The translations under genes and the position numbers were made by a program. This document shows positions 52,701-62,214 of a stretch of DNA of 64,000 nt, in pieces. Within the stretch, counting starts at the first letter, position 1, and each line of letters opens with the position of its first letter. Source of the stretch: Myxococcales bacterium (GTDB taxonomy: Bacteria > Myxococcota_A > Polyangia > Polyangiales > Polyangiaceae). A model generated the notes under the pieces. It had not been told where the DNA came from. It did no database searches and saw only the letters and a list, made by a program, of their open reading frames with translations. The stretch is taken from contig JANXLV010000340.1 of assembly GCA_025355005.1 (NCBI GenBank), forward strand, positions 1-64,000, written 5' to 3'.

Positions 52701-54752
52701 ATGCAGAACGTTTCAGATGTCGAGCACCCGCAGAAAGAGCAACAGCACCCACCGGACATGCTGCCTGGCATCGGCGTGTACCCGGGACAGTCGACGTACC
52801 ACCCGTATCGGCCGGTGCCCGACTTTCGCGTCGCGAGGCCGCACCACGTTCCGGGAACGATGCCTGCGCGCCCGCGCGAGCTGCTCGTCGCGCTCGCCTT
52901 CGTGGCCGCCGCTGACGTGGCCCTCTGGCGAGGTGGTGACATCGGGCTCGGTGGGACGGGCCTGGCTGTCTTCTTCGTGGCGGTGCCGGCGCTCGTGGTC
53001 CTTGCCGCACGCGCGCGTCGCCTCACGCTCCGACTCGTAGCGACGCTGCTTCTCCTCTGCGCCGTGGCTGCGCGATGCGCGTACGAGCCCACACCGGGCT
53101 CCGTCGGGCTAGGTGTGGCGGGCATCTTTGCGCTCGCGATCACGCTGCGCAGCCGCGCCGCGTTTCTGACGGACGTGGTCGCATCGTTCGGAGCAACGTT
53201 CGCCACGATCCCCATGCGCTTCGTCGCGGCCGTGCGCGGAGCTCGCACCACGCTCGTGGGCGGACGCGCGGGCAAGGACAGCCGCAGCCTTGGGCCGTTC
53301 GTCATCCCGGTCGCGCTCGTCGCCGTGTTCACCATAATCTTCGGCCTCGCGAATCCGCTCGTCGGCCGGTGGCTCACGGCGGCCACGGGCTCGGTCGCGG
53401 CTCCCGCTGGCATCCGCGTCTTCTCATGGATCGCGCTGCTGCCATGCGCGGTGCTGCTGCTGCGACCCGCGGTCTGGCGCTCGAAGGCAGCGGAGGCCGC
53501 CGACACCACTGGCGTCGCGGCGCGCGCGTCCCTCAGCATCGCGCGCAACGCGCTGTACGCGCTGAACGTGCTGTTTTTGGCCTACAACGCGCTCGACGCG
53601 AAGTATCTCTGGGCGGGCTCGGCGCCGCCCGGCGTGACGGAGCGCGCGTACGCACACGAGGGTGCCGCGTGGTTGACCGTCGCGATCGGGGTGCTCACGA
53701 TCGTCGTCGGCGTGATGTTCCGCGGCGCGCTGGCGCACGACGCGCGCGCGAAGATGCTCCGCACGCTCGCGTTCGTGTGGCTCGGGCAAGGCGTGGTGCT
53801 GGCGCTCGGGACGTATCGACGCCTCTTCATCCACATCACGACGAGCGGCCTGTCGAGCCTCCGCATCCTGGGCATGGTCGGCACCACGCTGGTGGTCGTG
53901 GGCCTCGTGCAGGTCGGGGTGAAGCTCCTGCGCGGTCGCTCACTGTCGTGGCTCGTGCGGCGACAGCTCGACGCGGTGGTGCTCGGGCTCCTGGGCTTCT
54001 CGCTCCTGCCCGCACACCTCATCTCGGCGCCGATCAACGTGCGTCACGTCATGGCCCACGACTACCAGGCACTCGTGAACATCGAGGAGGAGGTCGCGGA
54101 GCCCGAGAGCGCCGCCGCCATGCTCCCGATGCTCGACCACGATGATGAGCGCATCCGCCGCGGCATCGCAGCGCTGCTTCTCGACGAGCGCGATGCGCTC
54201 CGCGCGCACACGGCGCATTCCGGCGTCCGTGGGCACGAGCTCGCGACGACACGCGCGCTTGCGGCTCTGGAGGAGGCCTCGCCCAGGCTCGACGCGGTCC
54301 TCGGAGACGTCCCGCGCAAGGACGCGATCACGCCGTTCGAGTACATCCGCAACTCCTCCATCGAGGGCGAGATCGCAGAGTCCGAGATCAACAAGGTGGA
54401 GTTCGCAGCGACGCGCTCCGAGAAGGTCGTGAAGCGCTGGCTCGATGCAAGCTTCGGCGGTTGGTACGGGACGGAGGACATCTTCGAATCCAGGGTGATT
54501 ACCGATGGAACGTCGCGTGAACGCCTGGAGCACATCGAGGCGAAGCAGCGCCAGAACAACACCGGCGAACGCAACGCGATGACCTCATTCGAGATCGCTC
54601 CCACGTCCGACCCGAACCGCCTCGTCGCCACGGTGCACGTGGTGGTGACGCTGCGCTCTTCGGTATCGAAGACCGACACGGTCCTCCTGATCGCGCGAGA
54701 GCAGGGCTCGCCAGATTGGCGCATCAAAGAGGAGCGGAGCACGCGACGCTGA
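52701..54752 (+). CDS. DUF4173-type polytopic membrane protein
   Basis: Membrane protein of 683 residues. An N-terminal 60-residue hydrophilic segment is followed by about 12 helices (about 60-475) with the YRRLFIHITTSGLSSLRILGM block characteristic of DUF4173 (recalled), then a 200-residue soluble C-terminal domain with a helix-rich acidic stretch. ATG at 52701 chosen; upstream frame to 52593 crosses the inverted repeat. Function unknown. Follows the two-component pair, which probably regulates it. Confidence 0.8.
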   Translation: MQNVSDVEHPQKEQQHPPDMLPGIGVYPGQSTYHPYRPVPDFRVARPHHVPGTMPARPRELLVALAFVAAADVALWRGGDIGLGGTGLAVFFVAVPALVVLAARARRLTLRLVATLLLLCAVAARCAYEPTPGSVGLGVAGIFALAITLRSRAAFLTDVVASFGATFATIPMRFVAAVRGARTTLVGGRAGKDSRSLGPFVIPVALVAVFTIIFGLANPLVGRWLTAATGSVAAPAGIRVFSWIALLPCAVLLLRPAVWRSKAAEAADTTGVAARASLSIARNALYALNVLFLAYNALDAKYLWAGSAPPGVTERAYAHEGAAWLTVAIGVLTIVVGVMFRGALAHDARAKMLRTLAFVWLGQGVVLALGTYRRLFIHITTSGLSSLRILGMVGTTLVVVGLVQVGVKLLRGRSLSWLVRRQLDAVVLGLLGFSLLPAHLISAPINVRHVMAHDYQALVNIEEEVAEPESAAAMLPMLDHDDERIRRGIAALLLDERDALRAHTAHSGVRGHELATTRALAALEEASPRLDAVLGDVPRKDAITPFEYIRNSSIEGEIAESEINKVEFAATRSEKVVKRWLDASFGGWYGTEDIFESRVITDGTSRERLEHIEAKQRQNNTGERNAMTSFEIAPTSDPNRLVATVHVVVTLRSSVSKTDTVLLIAREQGSPDWRIKEERSTRR

Positions 54753-54786
54753 AGTTCTCGTCGATGTCGTGATACTTCCAACACAC

Positions 54787-55173
54787 ATGTTCGCTCGCTT
54801 CACCCGCTTCATCTCCCCCATTCTTGCGGTCGCCATTCTTGGCGCGGGCGTCGCGCTGCTCGGCACCGCAAACGGCGGCTGCCTCGACGTGGCGGAGGGT
54901 GGGGCGTCCAGTGGCGGCGGCAGCAGGTCCGACGCGGGTGAAGGCGGGACCGTGAGCGCCGCGGACGCGGGTCTCGTGTGGGGGTGCGCGGACAACGGCA
55001 CTCAGTGCAACTGCTACTCCCCTGCCCCGGCCGAGTTCACCCAGACCTCGTGCATCCAGTACGCGTGCTGCGTCGCGACCGTGAGCAACGGAACCCACGG
55101 CTGTCAGTGCACGAGCGACACCCCCTGCACCTCGAGCGACCCATCCGCCGTCCGCGTCGCAACCTGCCCTTGA
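54787..55173 (+). CDS. Cys-rich secreted protein
   Basis: Small exported protein of 128 residues. The signal ends ALLGTANGGC, an imperfect lipobox. After a Gly/Ser/Asp-rich linker comes a compact domain with about ten Cys (WGCADNGTQCNCY, QYACCVAT, GCQCTSDTPC). Start at 54787 chosen; an ATG six codons upstream is also in frame. No family recognised. Confidence 0.6.
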   Translation: MFARFTRFISPILAVAILGAGVALLGTANGGCLDVAEGGASSGGGSRSDAGEGGTVSAADAGLVWGCADNGTQCNCYSPAPAEFTQTSCIQYACCVATVSNGTHGCQCTSDTPCTSSDPSAVRVATCP

Positions 55174-55214
55174 AGCAGGCTGAGCGTTCGGATCGCAGCG
55201 GCGCTCGTTACAGA

Positions 55215-55775
55215 TCAGGCGGGGCACTCGCGGCGCAACATGTGCAGAGAGTCGCCGTGGTACGTGGCGCGCTGCCACTCGGAGTAGCCCAGCTTCTCTG
55301 CCACGCGTATCGAGCCGACGTTGGCAGGTCCGATGATGCAGCCGGTGCGACACCGAAGCTCGCGGTCGGACCACGCCAGCACCGCGCGCATCGCCTCCGT
55401 CGCGTAGCCCTTGCCATGCGCCGCTGTTGATAGCACCCACCCTGCCTCGGGATCGCCATCCAATGTCGGCTCGATCTGGCGCTGGAACTCGGCAACGCCG
55501 ACCTCTCCGACGAACGCCGCGCCGCCCTTCTCCTGCATGGCCCAGAATCCGAAGCCAAGCAGCGACCAGTGCCCGGCGTAACGAAGGACGCGCGACCAGC
55601 TCTCCTCACGCGTGGAAGGCCGCCCCAGGATGTAGCGCATGACGATCGGGTCCGCCCACATCGTGTAGACTGCATCGAAGTCGGTGGCGTCATGCGGACG
55701 GAGCAGCAGGCGCTCGGTCTCGAGGATGGGGGCACTTCGGAGCTCTGTACGCCGGGGCGCGTTCGACGTGGCCAT
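55215..55775 (-). CDS. GNAT acetyltransferase, RimJ/RimL-like
   Basis: N-acetyltransferase of 186 residues. It begins ETERLLLRPHDATDFDAVY, the usual RimJ/RimL N-terminus; the acetyl-CoA loop is in AAHGKGYATEAMRAVLAW and the terminal strand is NVGSIRVAEKLGYSEW. Probably modifies a protein N-terminus or small amine. Divergent from the aldose-epimerase gene. Confidence 0.9.
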   Translation of the reverse strand: MATSNAPRRTELRSAPILETERLLLRPHDATDFDAVYTMWADPIVMRYILGRPSTREESWSRVLRYAGHWSLLGFGFWAMQEKGGAAFVGEVGVAEFQRQIEPTLDGDPEAGWVLSTAAHGKGYATEAMRAVLAWSDRELRCRTGCIIGPANVGSIRVAEKLGYSEWQRATYHGDSLHMLRRECPA

Positions 55776-55813
55776 AGGAAGGCCATATCAAATGTCGCCA
55801 CTGCGGTACTACG

Positions 55814-56707
55814 ATGCACGGCATGTTCACCGTGACGACCCGAGAAGGCACGCTGGAGACCGTCGAGCTCAGGGACGAGCAGAGCCGCAGCATGGCGAGA
55901 CTCTCACCTTCGCGCGGCGGATTGGTGACGCGCCTGTCGCTGCTCGGAAACCACCTGTTCTTCCTGGACGAGTCCACCCTGCGCGACACCGCCAAGAACG
56001 TGCGCGGCGGCAACCCCGTGCTGTTCCCGTCACCGGGCAAGCTCGAAGGCGACGCGTGGTCCTACCAGGGCAAGAAGGGCTCGCTGAAGCAGCATGGCTT
56101 CGCGCGCAACCTGCCGTGGGAGGTCGCATCCGACGTGACCGCACCGCAGAAGGACGACGCACGCGTCACCCTTCGCCTGGTCTCGAACGACGAGACGCGC
56201 GCCGCGTTCCCTTGGGACTTTCGTGCAGACTACACCTATATCTTGAAGGGCAACGTGTTCCGCATCGAGCAGCGCTTCGAGAACACGACGTCCGCGCACT
56301 CCACGCCAATGCCCTTCGGCGCCGGCTTCCACCCCTATTTCCACGTGCGCCAGGCAGACAAGGCAGGCACGAAGATCGGCTCGCCGGCGAAGCGCGCGTT
56401 CGACAACGTGACGAAGAAGACGGTCGACGTGCCGGACAGCGGGATCGATCTCACGCAGGCAGAGGTGGACCTCCACCTCGAGGACCACGGCGAGGGTCCG
56501 TGCACGCTGGTGCTGCCGGGACGAACCATCACGCTGCGCGGCTCGCCCGACTTCACGCGCTGGGTCGTCTGGACCGTGGCGGGCAAGGACTTCGTGTGCG
56601 TGGAGCCGTGGACCTGCCCGGGCAACGCGCTGAACAGCGGCAAGTCGCTGATGACGCTCGCGCCAGGCCAGTCGAAGACGGTCTTCGTGGAGTACCAGGC
56701 GGGATAG
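55814..56707 (+). CDS. aldose 1-epimerase family protein
   Basis: Enzyme of 297 residues that interconverts alpha and beta anomers of sugars (GalM-like, or hexose-6-phosphate epimerase YeaD-like). RGGNPVLFPSPGKL matches the N-terminal substrate loop, the catalytic His is in GAGFHPYFHV, and the base Glu in VCVEPWTCPGNAL. The GNPVLFP and EPW signatures are intact. The start may be ATG 55814 or 55823. No sugar genes are adjacent. Confidence 0.88.
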   Translation: MHGMFTVTTREGTLETVELRDEQSRSMARLSPSRGGLVTRLSLLGNHLFFLDESTLRDTAKNVRGGNPVLFPSPGKLEGDAWSYQGKKGSLKQHGFARNLPWEVASDVTAPQKDDARVTLRLVSNDETRAAFPWDFRADYTYILKGNVFRIEQRFENTTSAHSTPMPFGAGFHPYFHVRQADKAGTKIGSPAKRAFDNVTKKTVDVPDSGIDLTQAEVDLHLEDHGEGPCTLVLPGRTITLRGSPDFTRWVVWTVAGKDFVCVEPWTCPGNALNSGKSLMTLAPGQSKTVFVEYQAG

Positions 56708-56741
56708 GCGCTCGCGCCCTCGATCGGCTACGTTCTCCAGG

Positions 56742-57638
56742 ATGCGGAACCTTGTGTCGTTGACGTGCTTCTTCTCCGTCCTGACTGCGGCCGCGCTGTT
56801 CGCGTGCTCCAGCTCGACGAACCAAACGACGCCCCAGGGCAGCGCCGATGGCGGTGTGTCCCAAGAGGGCGGGGAGAGCGGCGACGCCTCTGACGACGAC
56901 GCAGGCCCGCGCGATCTGGGAGGCATCTTCGCCATCAGCGACTCGGTCACGGTTGACGGCGGTCCGAGCGGACTGCACCGCGCCGGCGCGTTCTTCACAC
57001 ACGTGAATGGAATCGACACGACGACCACGTCGAAGACCGTCGGCCCATGCGTTATCGAGACGATCGGCAACGGCAACGCGCCGAGCGAGACCGATTTCTC
57101 TGCCGGTACGCTGCACATCAGTGGAGGCGTGAAGACCATCGACCTCACCCCCACCGCCCAGAAAGCCTACGACCCGGTGAGTGGCAACACGTCACTCTGG
57201 AGCGGCGGTGAGATGCTGACCGTCGCCGCGGAGGGCAAGGATGTGCCCGCCTTCACCGTCACGCTGGTGGCGCCCTCGAAGCTCACGATGACGGCGCCTG
57301 CGCTCCCGCAGGGCGCGTCGAACCTGAGCGTGACGCGGAGCGCGCCGTTCTCCGCGACGTGGACAGGCGCCTCGTCAGGCCAGGTCGTCCTCTACTTCGA
57401 CGCCGCGACCGGCGCGAACGCGTTCTCCGCGACGTGCACGTTCGACGCGAGCACCTTGAAGGCGGAGGTTCCCGCCGCGGCATTCGCCGATTTTCCTGCG
57501 CAGGATGGGACCTTCAATTTCTACACGAAGCAGGCTGCTGTCGCGTCGCCGCCTGGGTGGACGGTGAGGTTCACGGCGAGCAGCGCGATCGTCGACAAGA
57601 GCGGCGCGAGCGCGACCGGCTACGCGACGTTCAAGTAA
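56742..57638 (+). CDS. hypothetical lipoprotein
   Basis: Predicted lipoprotein of 298 residues with a signal ending AALFAC. A Gly/Asp-rich linker leads to a beta-rich domain (TADSV-like strands; LSVTRSAPFSATWTG, VVLYFDAATG) with two Cys. It resembles myxobacterial surface lipoproteins without a named family. It lies 16 bases before the SurA-N protein gene and may lead that operon. Confidence 0.65.
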   Translation: MRNLVSLTCFFSVLTAAALFACSSSTNQTTPQGSADGGVSQEGGESGDASDDDAGPRDLGGIFAISDSVTVDGGPSGLHRAGAFFTHVNGIDTTTTSKTVGPCVIETIGNGNAPSETDFSAGTLHISGGVKTIDLTPTAQKAYDPVSGNTSLWSGGEMLTVAAEGKDVPAFTVTLVAPSKLTMTAPALPQGASNLSVTRSAPFSATWTGASSGQVVLYFDAATGANAFSATCTFDASTLKAEVPAAAFADFPAQDGTFNFYTKQAAVASPPGWTVRFTASSAIVDKSGASATGYATFK

Positions 57639-57654
57639 GGGGTACGGGCCGCCG

Positions 57655-58224
57655 ATGAAGTTCTTCCGGTACATCACCGCTGCCGTCGTGGCGTCGTCGC
57701 TGCTCTCGGTGAGTCCGGCCTTTGCGGACATCCTGGTGGATCGCATCGTCGCGGTCGCTGGAAAGCATGCAGTAACGAAGCGCGCCGTCACGCGGCGGGC
57801 AGCACCGCGCATCGCGAACATCGAGTCCGTCTACAAGGGCGACGCCGACAAGCATGCAAAGCTGGTCGCTGAGGAGGAGCGGCGCGCGGCGGAGGAGCTG
57901 ATCGACGACGCGCTCGCAACGGACGAGGCAGCGAAGCTCCACCTCACGGTGACGACCGACGAGATCGATCGCGCCTTCCGCGCGGTGGCGGATTCCGCGA
58001 AGGTCACCCCCGCTGAGCTCACGGCGGAGCTCGGTCGACGGGGGCTCACGATGGCGGAGTATCGCGCCGAGCTCGGGAAGCAGCTCCTCGGCGGCAAGGC
58101 GTTCACCATGGAGCGCGCGCTGCGCTCGGGTGATACCCCCGAGAGCACCGAGGCGTTCGCCGCCGCATTCGATGCATGGCGACTGTCTCTCCGCACCGCC
58201 GCTCATGCGGAGTTCCGGCTGTGA
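57655..58224 (+). CDS. SurA N-terminal-domain-only periplasmic protein
   Basis: Exported protein of 189 residues with a signal ending SVSPAFA. The mature part starts DILVDRIVAVAGKHAVTKRAV, the classical start of the SurA chaperone domain, followed by the helices of SurA_N (LIDDALATDEAAKL, TTDEIDRAFRAVAD, MAEYRAELGKQLL). No parvulin isomerase domain follows; it stops at the end of the chaperone module. Likely a periplasmic chaperone for outer-membrane proteins. Its stop is in a GTGA overlap with the POTRA lipoprotein. Confidence 0.82.
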   Translation: MKFFRYITAAVVASSLLSVSPAFADILVDRIVAVAGKHAVTKRAVTRRAAPRIANIESVYKGDADKHAKLVAEEERRAAEELIDDALATDEAAKLHLTVTTDEIDRAFRAVADSAKVTPAELTAELGRRGLTMAEYRAELGKQLLGGKAFTMERALRSGDTPESTEAFAAAFDAWRLSLRTAAHAEFRL

Positions 58225-58637
58225 GCGCGCGTCGGCTATGTTTGGCGAGCGCGACCGCCGCCATCGCGATCTTCGCGACCGCATGCGGTGAGACCACCCC
58301 CGCCGCAGTCACACCTGCCGTGGTCGCCGTCCCCGCGCACAAACGGGTCGCGATCGAGCCGTGTCCCATCTCGCAGGAGAAGCCTGTTTCCGTCGTCGCA
58401 GATCTCGAAAGCGTGCAGATTGCACGCATCTGTTTTCGCGGGAACGAGCGCACGTCCGGCGACACGTTGCGCGCCTCGGTCGCGAGCCGCTCCGGCGCGC
58501 CGTTCACGGCGGAGGGCGTCGAGAAGGACATCGAGTCCCTCTACGCGCAGGGACACCTGTCCGACGTGGAGGCACGCGCGTCCTTGACCGGTCAGGGAGT
58601 CGTGCTGGTATTCATCGTGAGTGAGAGGTCCCCATGA
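58221..58637 (+). CDS. single-POTRA lipoprotein
   Basis: Lipoprotein of 138 residues with GTG start, signal ending IFATAC. The C-terminal 75 residues are one POTRA domain: IARICFRGNERTSGDTLRAS, then PFTAEGVEKDIESLYAQGHL and VLVFIVSERSP, matching BamA/TamA-type POTRA repeats. No barrel follows. POTRA domains bind substrate beta-strands or partner subunits. Translational coupling to the SurA-N protein suggests the pair handles unfolded outer-membrane proteins. Confidence 0.85.
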   Translation: MSARRLCLASATAAIAIFATACGETTPAAVTPAVVAVPAHKRVAIEPCPISQEKPVSVVADLESVQIARICFRGNERTSGDTLRASVASRSGAPFTAEGVEKDIESLYAQGHLSDVEARASLTGQGVVLVFIVSERSP

Positions 58638-58858
58638 AGAATCTTCATAGCTTGTCTTCGGTCACCAGAACCGTCGTTGCGGTCATCGGGATTGGCGCGC
58701 TTGTCGCGTCTGCCTCTGGCTGCTTGCTCGCGGCCGCGGGCGCGATTGAGCTGGATCGCCAGAACCACAAGGCGCCTCCGCCGCCGAGCACGCCGCCTGC
58801 GCCCGACGCTGGTGGTGCGCCAACCGCGCCTGCGCCGAACGGCACCACGAGCCTCTGA
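58634..58858 (+). CDS. small Pro-rich lipoprotein
   Basis: A 74-residue predicted lipoprotein. The signal ends VASASGC, followed by LLAAAGAIEL and a Pro/Ala-rich tail. It overlaps the POTRA gene by ATGA. Function unknown; its position suggests a third component of the SurA-N/POTRA set. Confidence 0.6.
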   Translation: MKNLHSLSSVTRTVVAVIGIGALVASASGCLLAAAGAIELDRQNHKAPPPPSTPPAPDAGGAPTAPAPNGTTSL

Positions 58859-58865
58859 GCCGGCG

Positions 58866-59675
58866 ATGATGTTCGCTGGCGCGCCCGCGCTACTCGTCGT
58901 CTTCTTCTATGCGTACCGCTATCTGTCGGCGGCGCGAAGAATGCGAAGGGGCGGGCCGGTGTTCGTGTACGGCATCTGGGACGGCCTCATGCTCATGGGC
59001 AAGCCCGCCACTGCGCGCGGCCTCACGTTCCTGGGTGTGATGTGCATCGTGATGCCGCTCGCGATCTTCGCGTACGCCGCAAAAGATCTCGGCGCGAACG
59101 CCATCGCTTCGCTGCGCTCGCCGTGCAAGTCGCTGCTCACGCTCGAGGAGGCACGAGAGATCGCCAGCAAGGGCCTGCGTCTAGAGCACTGCTACAGCTC
59201 GCGCTATTCGTGCTCCTTCACCTTTCGCGGCGACGCGGAGACTGAGCTCACCGTCGACGTCATGAGCATGCCGAGCCACAACGCGAAGGGCTTCCGCGAG
59301 GACCGCGAGCGCCACGGCGCGACCGTGACGGAGACGCCGTTCGGCAGCGGAGGCATGCTCGTGGTGGAGCCCGCGAAGAGCGTCGCGGACGAGCAAGACG
59401 CGCGCGCGAACCAGGACTTCGAACGGAAGCTCGCCGCTCCACGCGCCCCGGCGAGCGGCAGAGGTAGAGGCGCGAGCCCCGTGGATTCGTGGCTGGACAG
59501 CCTGCCGTTTCGCGGCGCCGAGGTGTGGACGCTGGTGCCGTGCGACGGCGGACGGCCGGGGCGCGACGGAGTGAGTGTCTCGATCCGCGCGTCCGGAGAG
59601 AAGGCGCCGGAAATCGTCGCTGCCGCACGTGATCGCGCGGCGCCGAGGCTCGAAACGGCGTGCCGCTTGCGCTGA
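58866..59675 (+). CDS. hypothetical membrane protein
   Basis: Protein of 269 residues with two N-terminal membrane helices (about 5-20 and 52-72) and a periplasmic or cytoplasmic domain with Cys pairs (SPCKS, HCYSSRYSC, VPCDGG, TACRLR). The ATG is 7 bases after the preceding stop; a second ATG follows directly. No family recognised. Probably the last gene of the lipoprotein/SurA-N/POTRA operon. Confidence 0.6.
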   Translation: MMFAGAPALLVVFFYAYRYLSAARRMRRGGPVFVYGIWDGLMLMGKPATARGLTFLGVMCIVMPLAIFAYAAKDLGANAIASLRSPCKSLLTLEEAREIASKGLRLEHCYSSRYSCSFTFRGDAETELTVDVMSMPSHNAKGFREDRERHGATVTETPFGSGGMLVVEPAKSVADEQDARANQDFERKLAAPRAPASGRGRGASPVDSWLDSLPFRGAEVWTLVPCDGGRPGRDGVSVSIRASGEKAPEIVAAARDRAAPRLETACRLR

Positions 59676-59742
59676 TCATCCTTGGTGATGAAATGGTCCG
59701 AACGTTGGGCTAAGAGAAACCCTACGAGGCGAGAACATTCCA

Positions 59743-61536
59743 ATGACCGCACCCGAGACGCAGAAGCCCCCGACGACGAACACGAACCTCATCAACTGGG
59801 TCAACGAGATGACCAAGTTGACCAAGCCCGACCGCATCGTGTGGTGCGACGGCTCCGAAGAGGAGAAGGTTCGCTTCACCAAGCAGGCCGTGGAGCAGGG
59901 TATCCTCGAGCCGCTCAACCAGGAGAAGCTCCCGGGCTGTTACCTGCACCGGTCGAATCCGAACGACGTCGCGCGCGTCGAGAACCTGACCTTCATCTGC
60001 ACGCCCACCAAGGACGAAGCGGGGCCCACCAACAACTGGATGGCACCGAAGGACGCGTACGACAAGCTCGCGAAGCTCTTCGACGGCTCCATGACCGGCC
60101 GCACCATGTACGTGATCCCGTACGTCATGGGGCCGATCGGCTCGCCCATGTCGAAGGTCGGCATCGAGATCACGGACAGTGTCTACGTCGCGCTCAACAT
60201 GCGCATCATGACGCGCATGGGGACGAAGGCGCTCACCATGCTCGGTGACAGCAACGACTTCAATCGCGGCCTTCACTCCGTGCTCGATTGCAACCCCGAG
60301 CGCCGCTTCATCTGTCACTTCCCGCAGGACAACACGATCTGGAGCGTCGGCTCTGGATACGGCGGCAACGTTCTGCTCGGCAAGAAGTGCCTCGCGCTGC
60401 GCATCGGCAGCTACCTGGGCAAGACGGAAGGCTGGCTCGCGGAGCACATGCTGATCCTCGGCGTCGAGTCTCCCGAAGGCGAGATGACGTACGTCGCCGC
60501 CGCATTCCCCAGCGCTTGCGGCAAGACCAACTTCGCCATGATGATCCCGCCCAAGCGCTTCAAGGGCTGGAAGATCTGGACCGTCGGCGACGACATCGCG
60601 TGGATGAAGGTCGGCGAGGACGGACGGCTCTACGCGATCAACCCCGAGCACGGTTACTTCGGCGTCGCGCCCGGCACCAGCAACGAGTCCAACCCGAACG
60701 CGATGAAGACCACCGCGCGGGACACCATCTTCACGAACGTCGCACGAACGGCCGACGGCGACGTGTGGTGGGAAGGCAAGGACGGGCCGATGCCCGCGGA
60801 TCTCACGGACTGGCAGGGGCGCCCGTTCAACTCGCGCAGCAGCGAGAAGGCCGCGCATCCGAACTCACGCTTCACCGCGCCCGCCACCAACAACCCCGCG
60901 CTCTCCAAGTTCTCCGACGATCCCGAGGGCGTCCCGATCAGCGCGATCATCTTCGGCGGTCGCCGCGCAACGACGATCCCGCTCGTGATGCAGGCCTTCA
61001 ACTGGGTGCACGGCGTGTTCCTTGGCGCCACGCTCGGCTCCGAGACCACGGCCGCGGCCACCGGTAAGGTCGGCGTCGTGCGTCGTGATCCTTTCGCGAT
61101 GCTTCCGTTCTGCGGTTACAACATGGGCGAGTACTTCGCGCACTGGCTGCAGATGCAGGGCAAGATCCAGACGCTGCCCAAGGTGTTCATCGTCAACTGG
61201 TTCCGGAAGAAGGACGGCAAGTTCCTCTGGCCGGGCTTCGGCGAGAACATGCGCGTTCTGAAGTGGATCGTGGATCGCGCGCGCCTCCGTGTCGGCGGAC
61301 ACGAGACGCCGTTCGGCTGGGTGCCGAAGGCAGGCGACCTCGATCTGTCGGGCCTCAATATCCCGCACGAGCAAGTGGACGACGCGACCAACGTCGACCT
61401 CGCGGAGTGGCGCACCGAGCTCGAGTCGCAGGGCGAGTTCTTCGCGTCCATCGGCCCGACCATGCCGCGCTCGCTCGAGCTCCAGCGTGAGCTCCTGCTC
61501 GCACGCATCGACGCGATCCAGGGCAAGGACGCGTGA
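59743..61536 (+). CDS. pckG: phosphoenolpyruvate carboxykinase (GTP)
   Basis: Gluconeogenic enzyme of 597 residues converting oxaloacetate and GTP to phosphoenolpyruvate, GDP and CO2. The P-loop (kinase-1a) [13 protein letters not shown] is at about 252-264 with the reactive Cys of the GTP class. [31 protein letters not shown] and [12 protein letters not shown] (metal and substrate sites) are present. Length fits the GTP family, not the ATP one. Its stop overlaps a GTG start of a ferritin-like gene. Confidence 0.95.
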   Translation: MTAPETQKPPTTNTNLINWVNEMTKLTKPDRIVWCDGSEEEKVRFTKQAVEQGILEPLNQEKLPGCYLHRSNPNDVARVENLTFICTPTKDEAGPTNNWMAPKDAYDKLAKLFDGSMTGRTMYVIPYVMGPIGSPMSKVGIEITDSVYVALNMRIMTRMGTKALTMLGDSNDFNRGLHSVLDCNPERRFICHFPQDNTIWSVGSGYGGNVLLGKKCLALRIGSYLGKTEGWLAEHMLILGVESPEGEMTYVAAAFPSACGKTNFAMMIPPKRFKGWKIWTVGDDIAWMKVGEDGRLYAINPEHGYFGVAPGTSNESNPNAMKTTARDTIFTNVARTADGDVWWEGKDGPMPADLTDWQGRPFNSRSSEKAAHPNSRFTAPATNNPALSKFSDDPEGVPISAIIFGGRRATTIPLVMQAFNWVHGVFLGATLGSETTAAATGKVGVVRRDPFAMLPFCGYNMGEYFAHWLQMQGKIQTLPKVFIVNWFRKKDGKFLWPGFGENMRVLKWIVDRARLRVGGHETPFGWVPKAGDLDLSGLNIPHEQVDDATNVDLAEWRTELESQGEFFASIGPTMPRSLELQRELLLARIDAIQGKDA

Positions 61537-62201
61537 CGCCGGCGGAGCTTGTCGCCGAGCTCGATCGCGAAGGAGACATCGCGCTGGGTCGATTGGCCCA
61601 GCGCGCGGCCGCACCGTTGCCGGAAGACAAGCCCGCGCTGTCGGTGAAGGAGCTGCTCGTGCTCGCGCTCAAGAACGAGCTCGACGCGACGGAGCTCGCC
61701 GCTGCGTGGCTGCCTTCGACCCCCGAGATCGACGTGAAGCTCGCGCTCGCGCGTCAGGCCGGGGACGAGGCGAAGCACTTCGGCCTGATCCGGAAGCGCC
61801 TCGACGCCCTTGGCGTGGACACGAGCGCGCTGCCCCAGCTCGCCGCGGACAAGCCCAAGAGCCCGCTGCAGATGTACCTGCTCGGCCTCACGGACACAGT
61901 GTCGCGCGTGGCCGCGGGCCAGTTCACGCGGGAGGCGCTCGCGCTCGTCAAGAACCGCGCCTTCATCGAGCTGTGTCAGGCAGCGGGTGACGAAGAGACC
62001 GCCTTGCTCTACATCGACGTGATCCAGCCCGACGAGCAGCACCACCACGAGCTGGGTCGCAAGCTCTTGCTCGTGCTGGCCACGGACGAAGGCGCGCAGG
62101 CTCGCGCGCGCGAGGCTTGCCAGAAGGTCCTCTCGATCGCCGAGGACCTGAACGAGATCCTCCGCATCAAGCTCGGCGCGCAATCCGCTCCCGGCTGCTG
62201 A
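61533..62201 (+). CDS. ferritin-like di-iron protein coupled to pckG
   Basis: Soluble protein of 222 residues, GTG start in a GTGA overlap with pckG. Four-helix di-iron residues are Glu49/Glu54, E79-x-x-H82 (GDEAKHF), Glu146 (FIELC) and E168-x-x-H171 (DEQHHHELG). It lacks a membrane helix, unlike the other ferritin-like protein at 14517. The family includes oxidases and iron or peroxide handling proteins; the role is unknown. Coupling to PEP carboxykinase is unexpected. Confidence 0.8.
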   Translation: MTPAELVAELDREGDIALGRLAQRAAAPLPEDKPALSVKELLVLALKNELDATELAAAWLPSTPEIDVKLALARQAGDEAKHFGLIRKRLDALGVDTSALPQLAADKPKSPLQMYLLGLTDTVSRVAAGQFTREALALVKNRAFIELCQAAGDEETALLYIDVIQPDEQHHHELGRKLLLVLATDEGAQARAREACQKVLSIAEDLNEILRIKLGAQSAPGC

Positions 62202-62214
62202 TGAGGCGCGCTGA

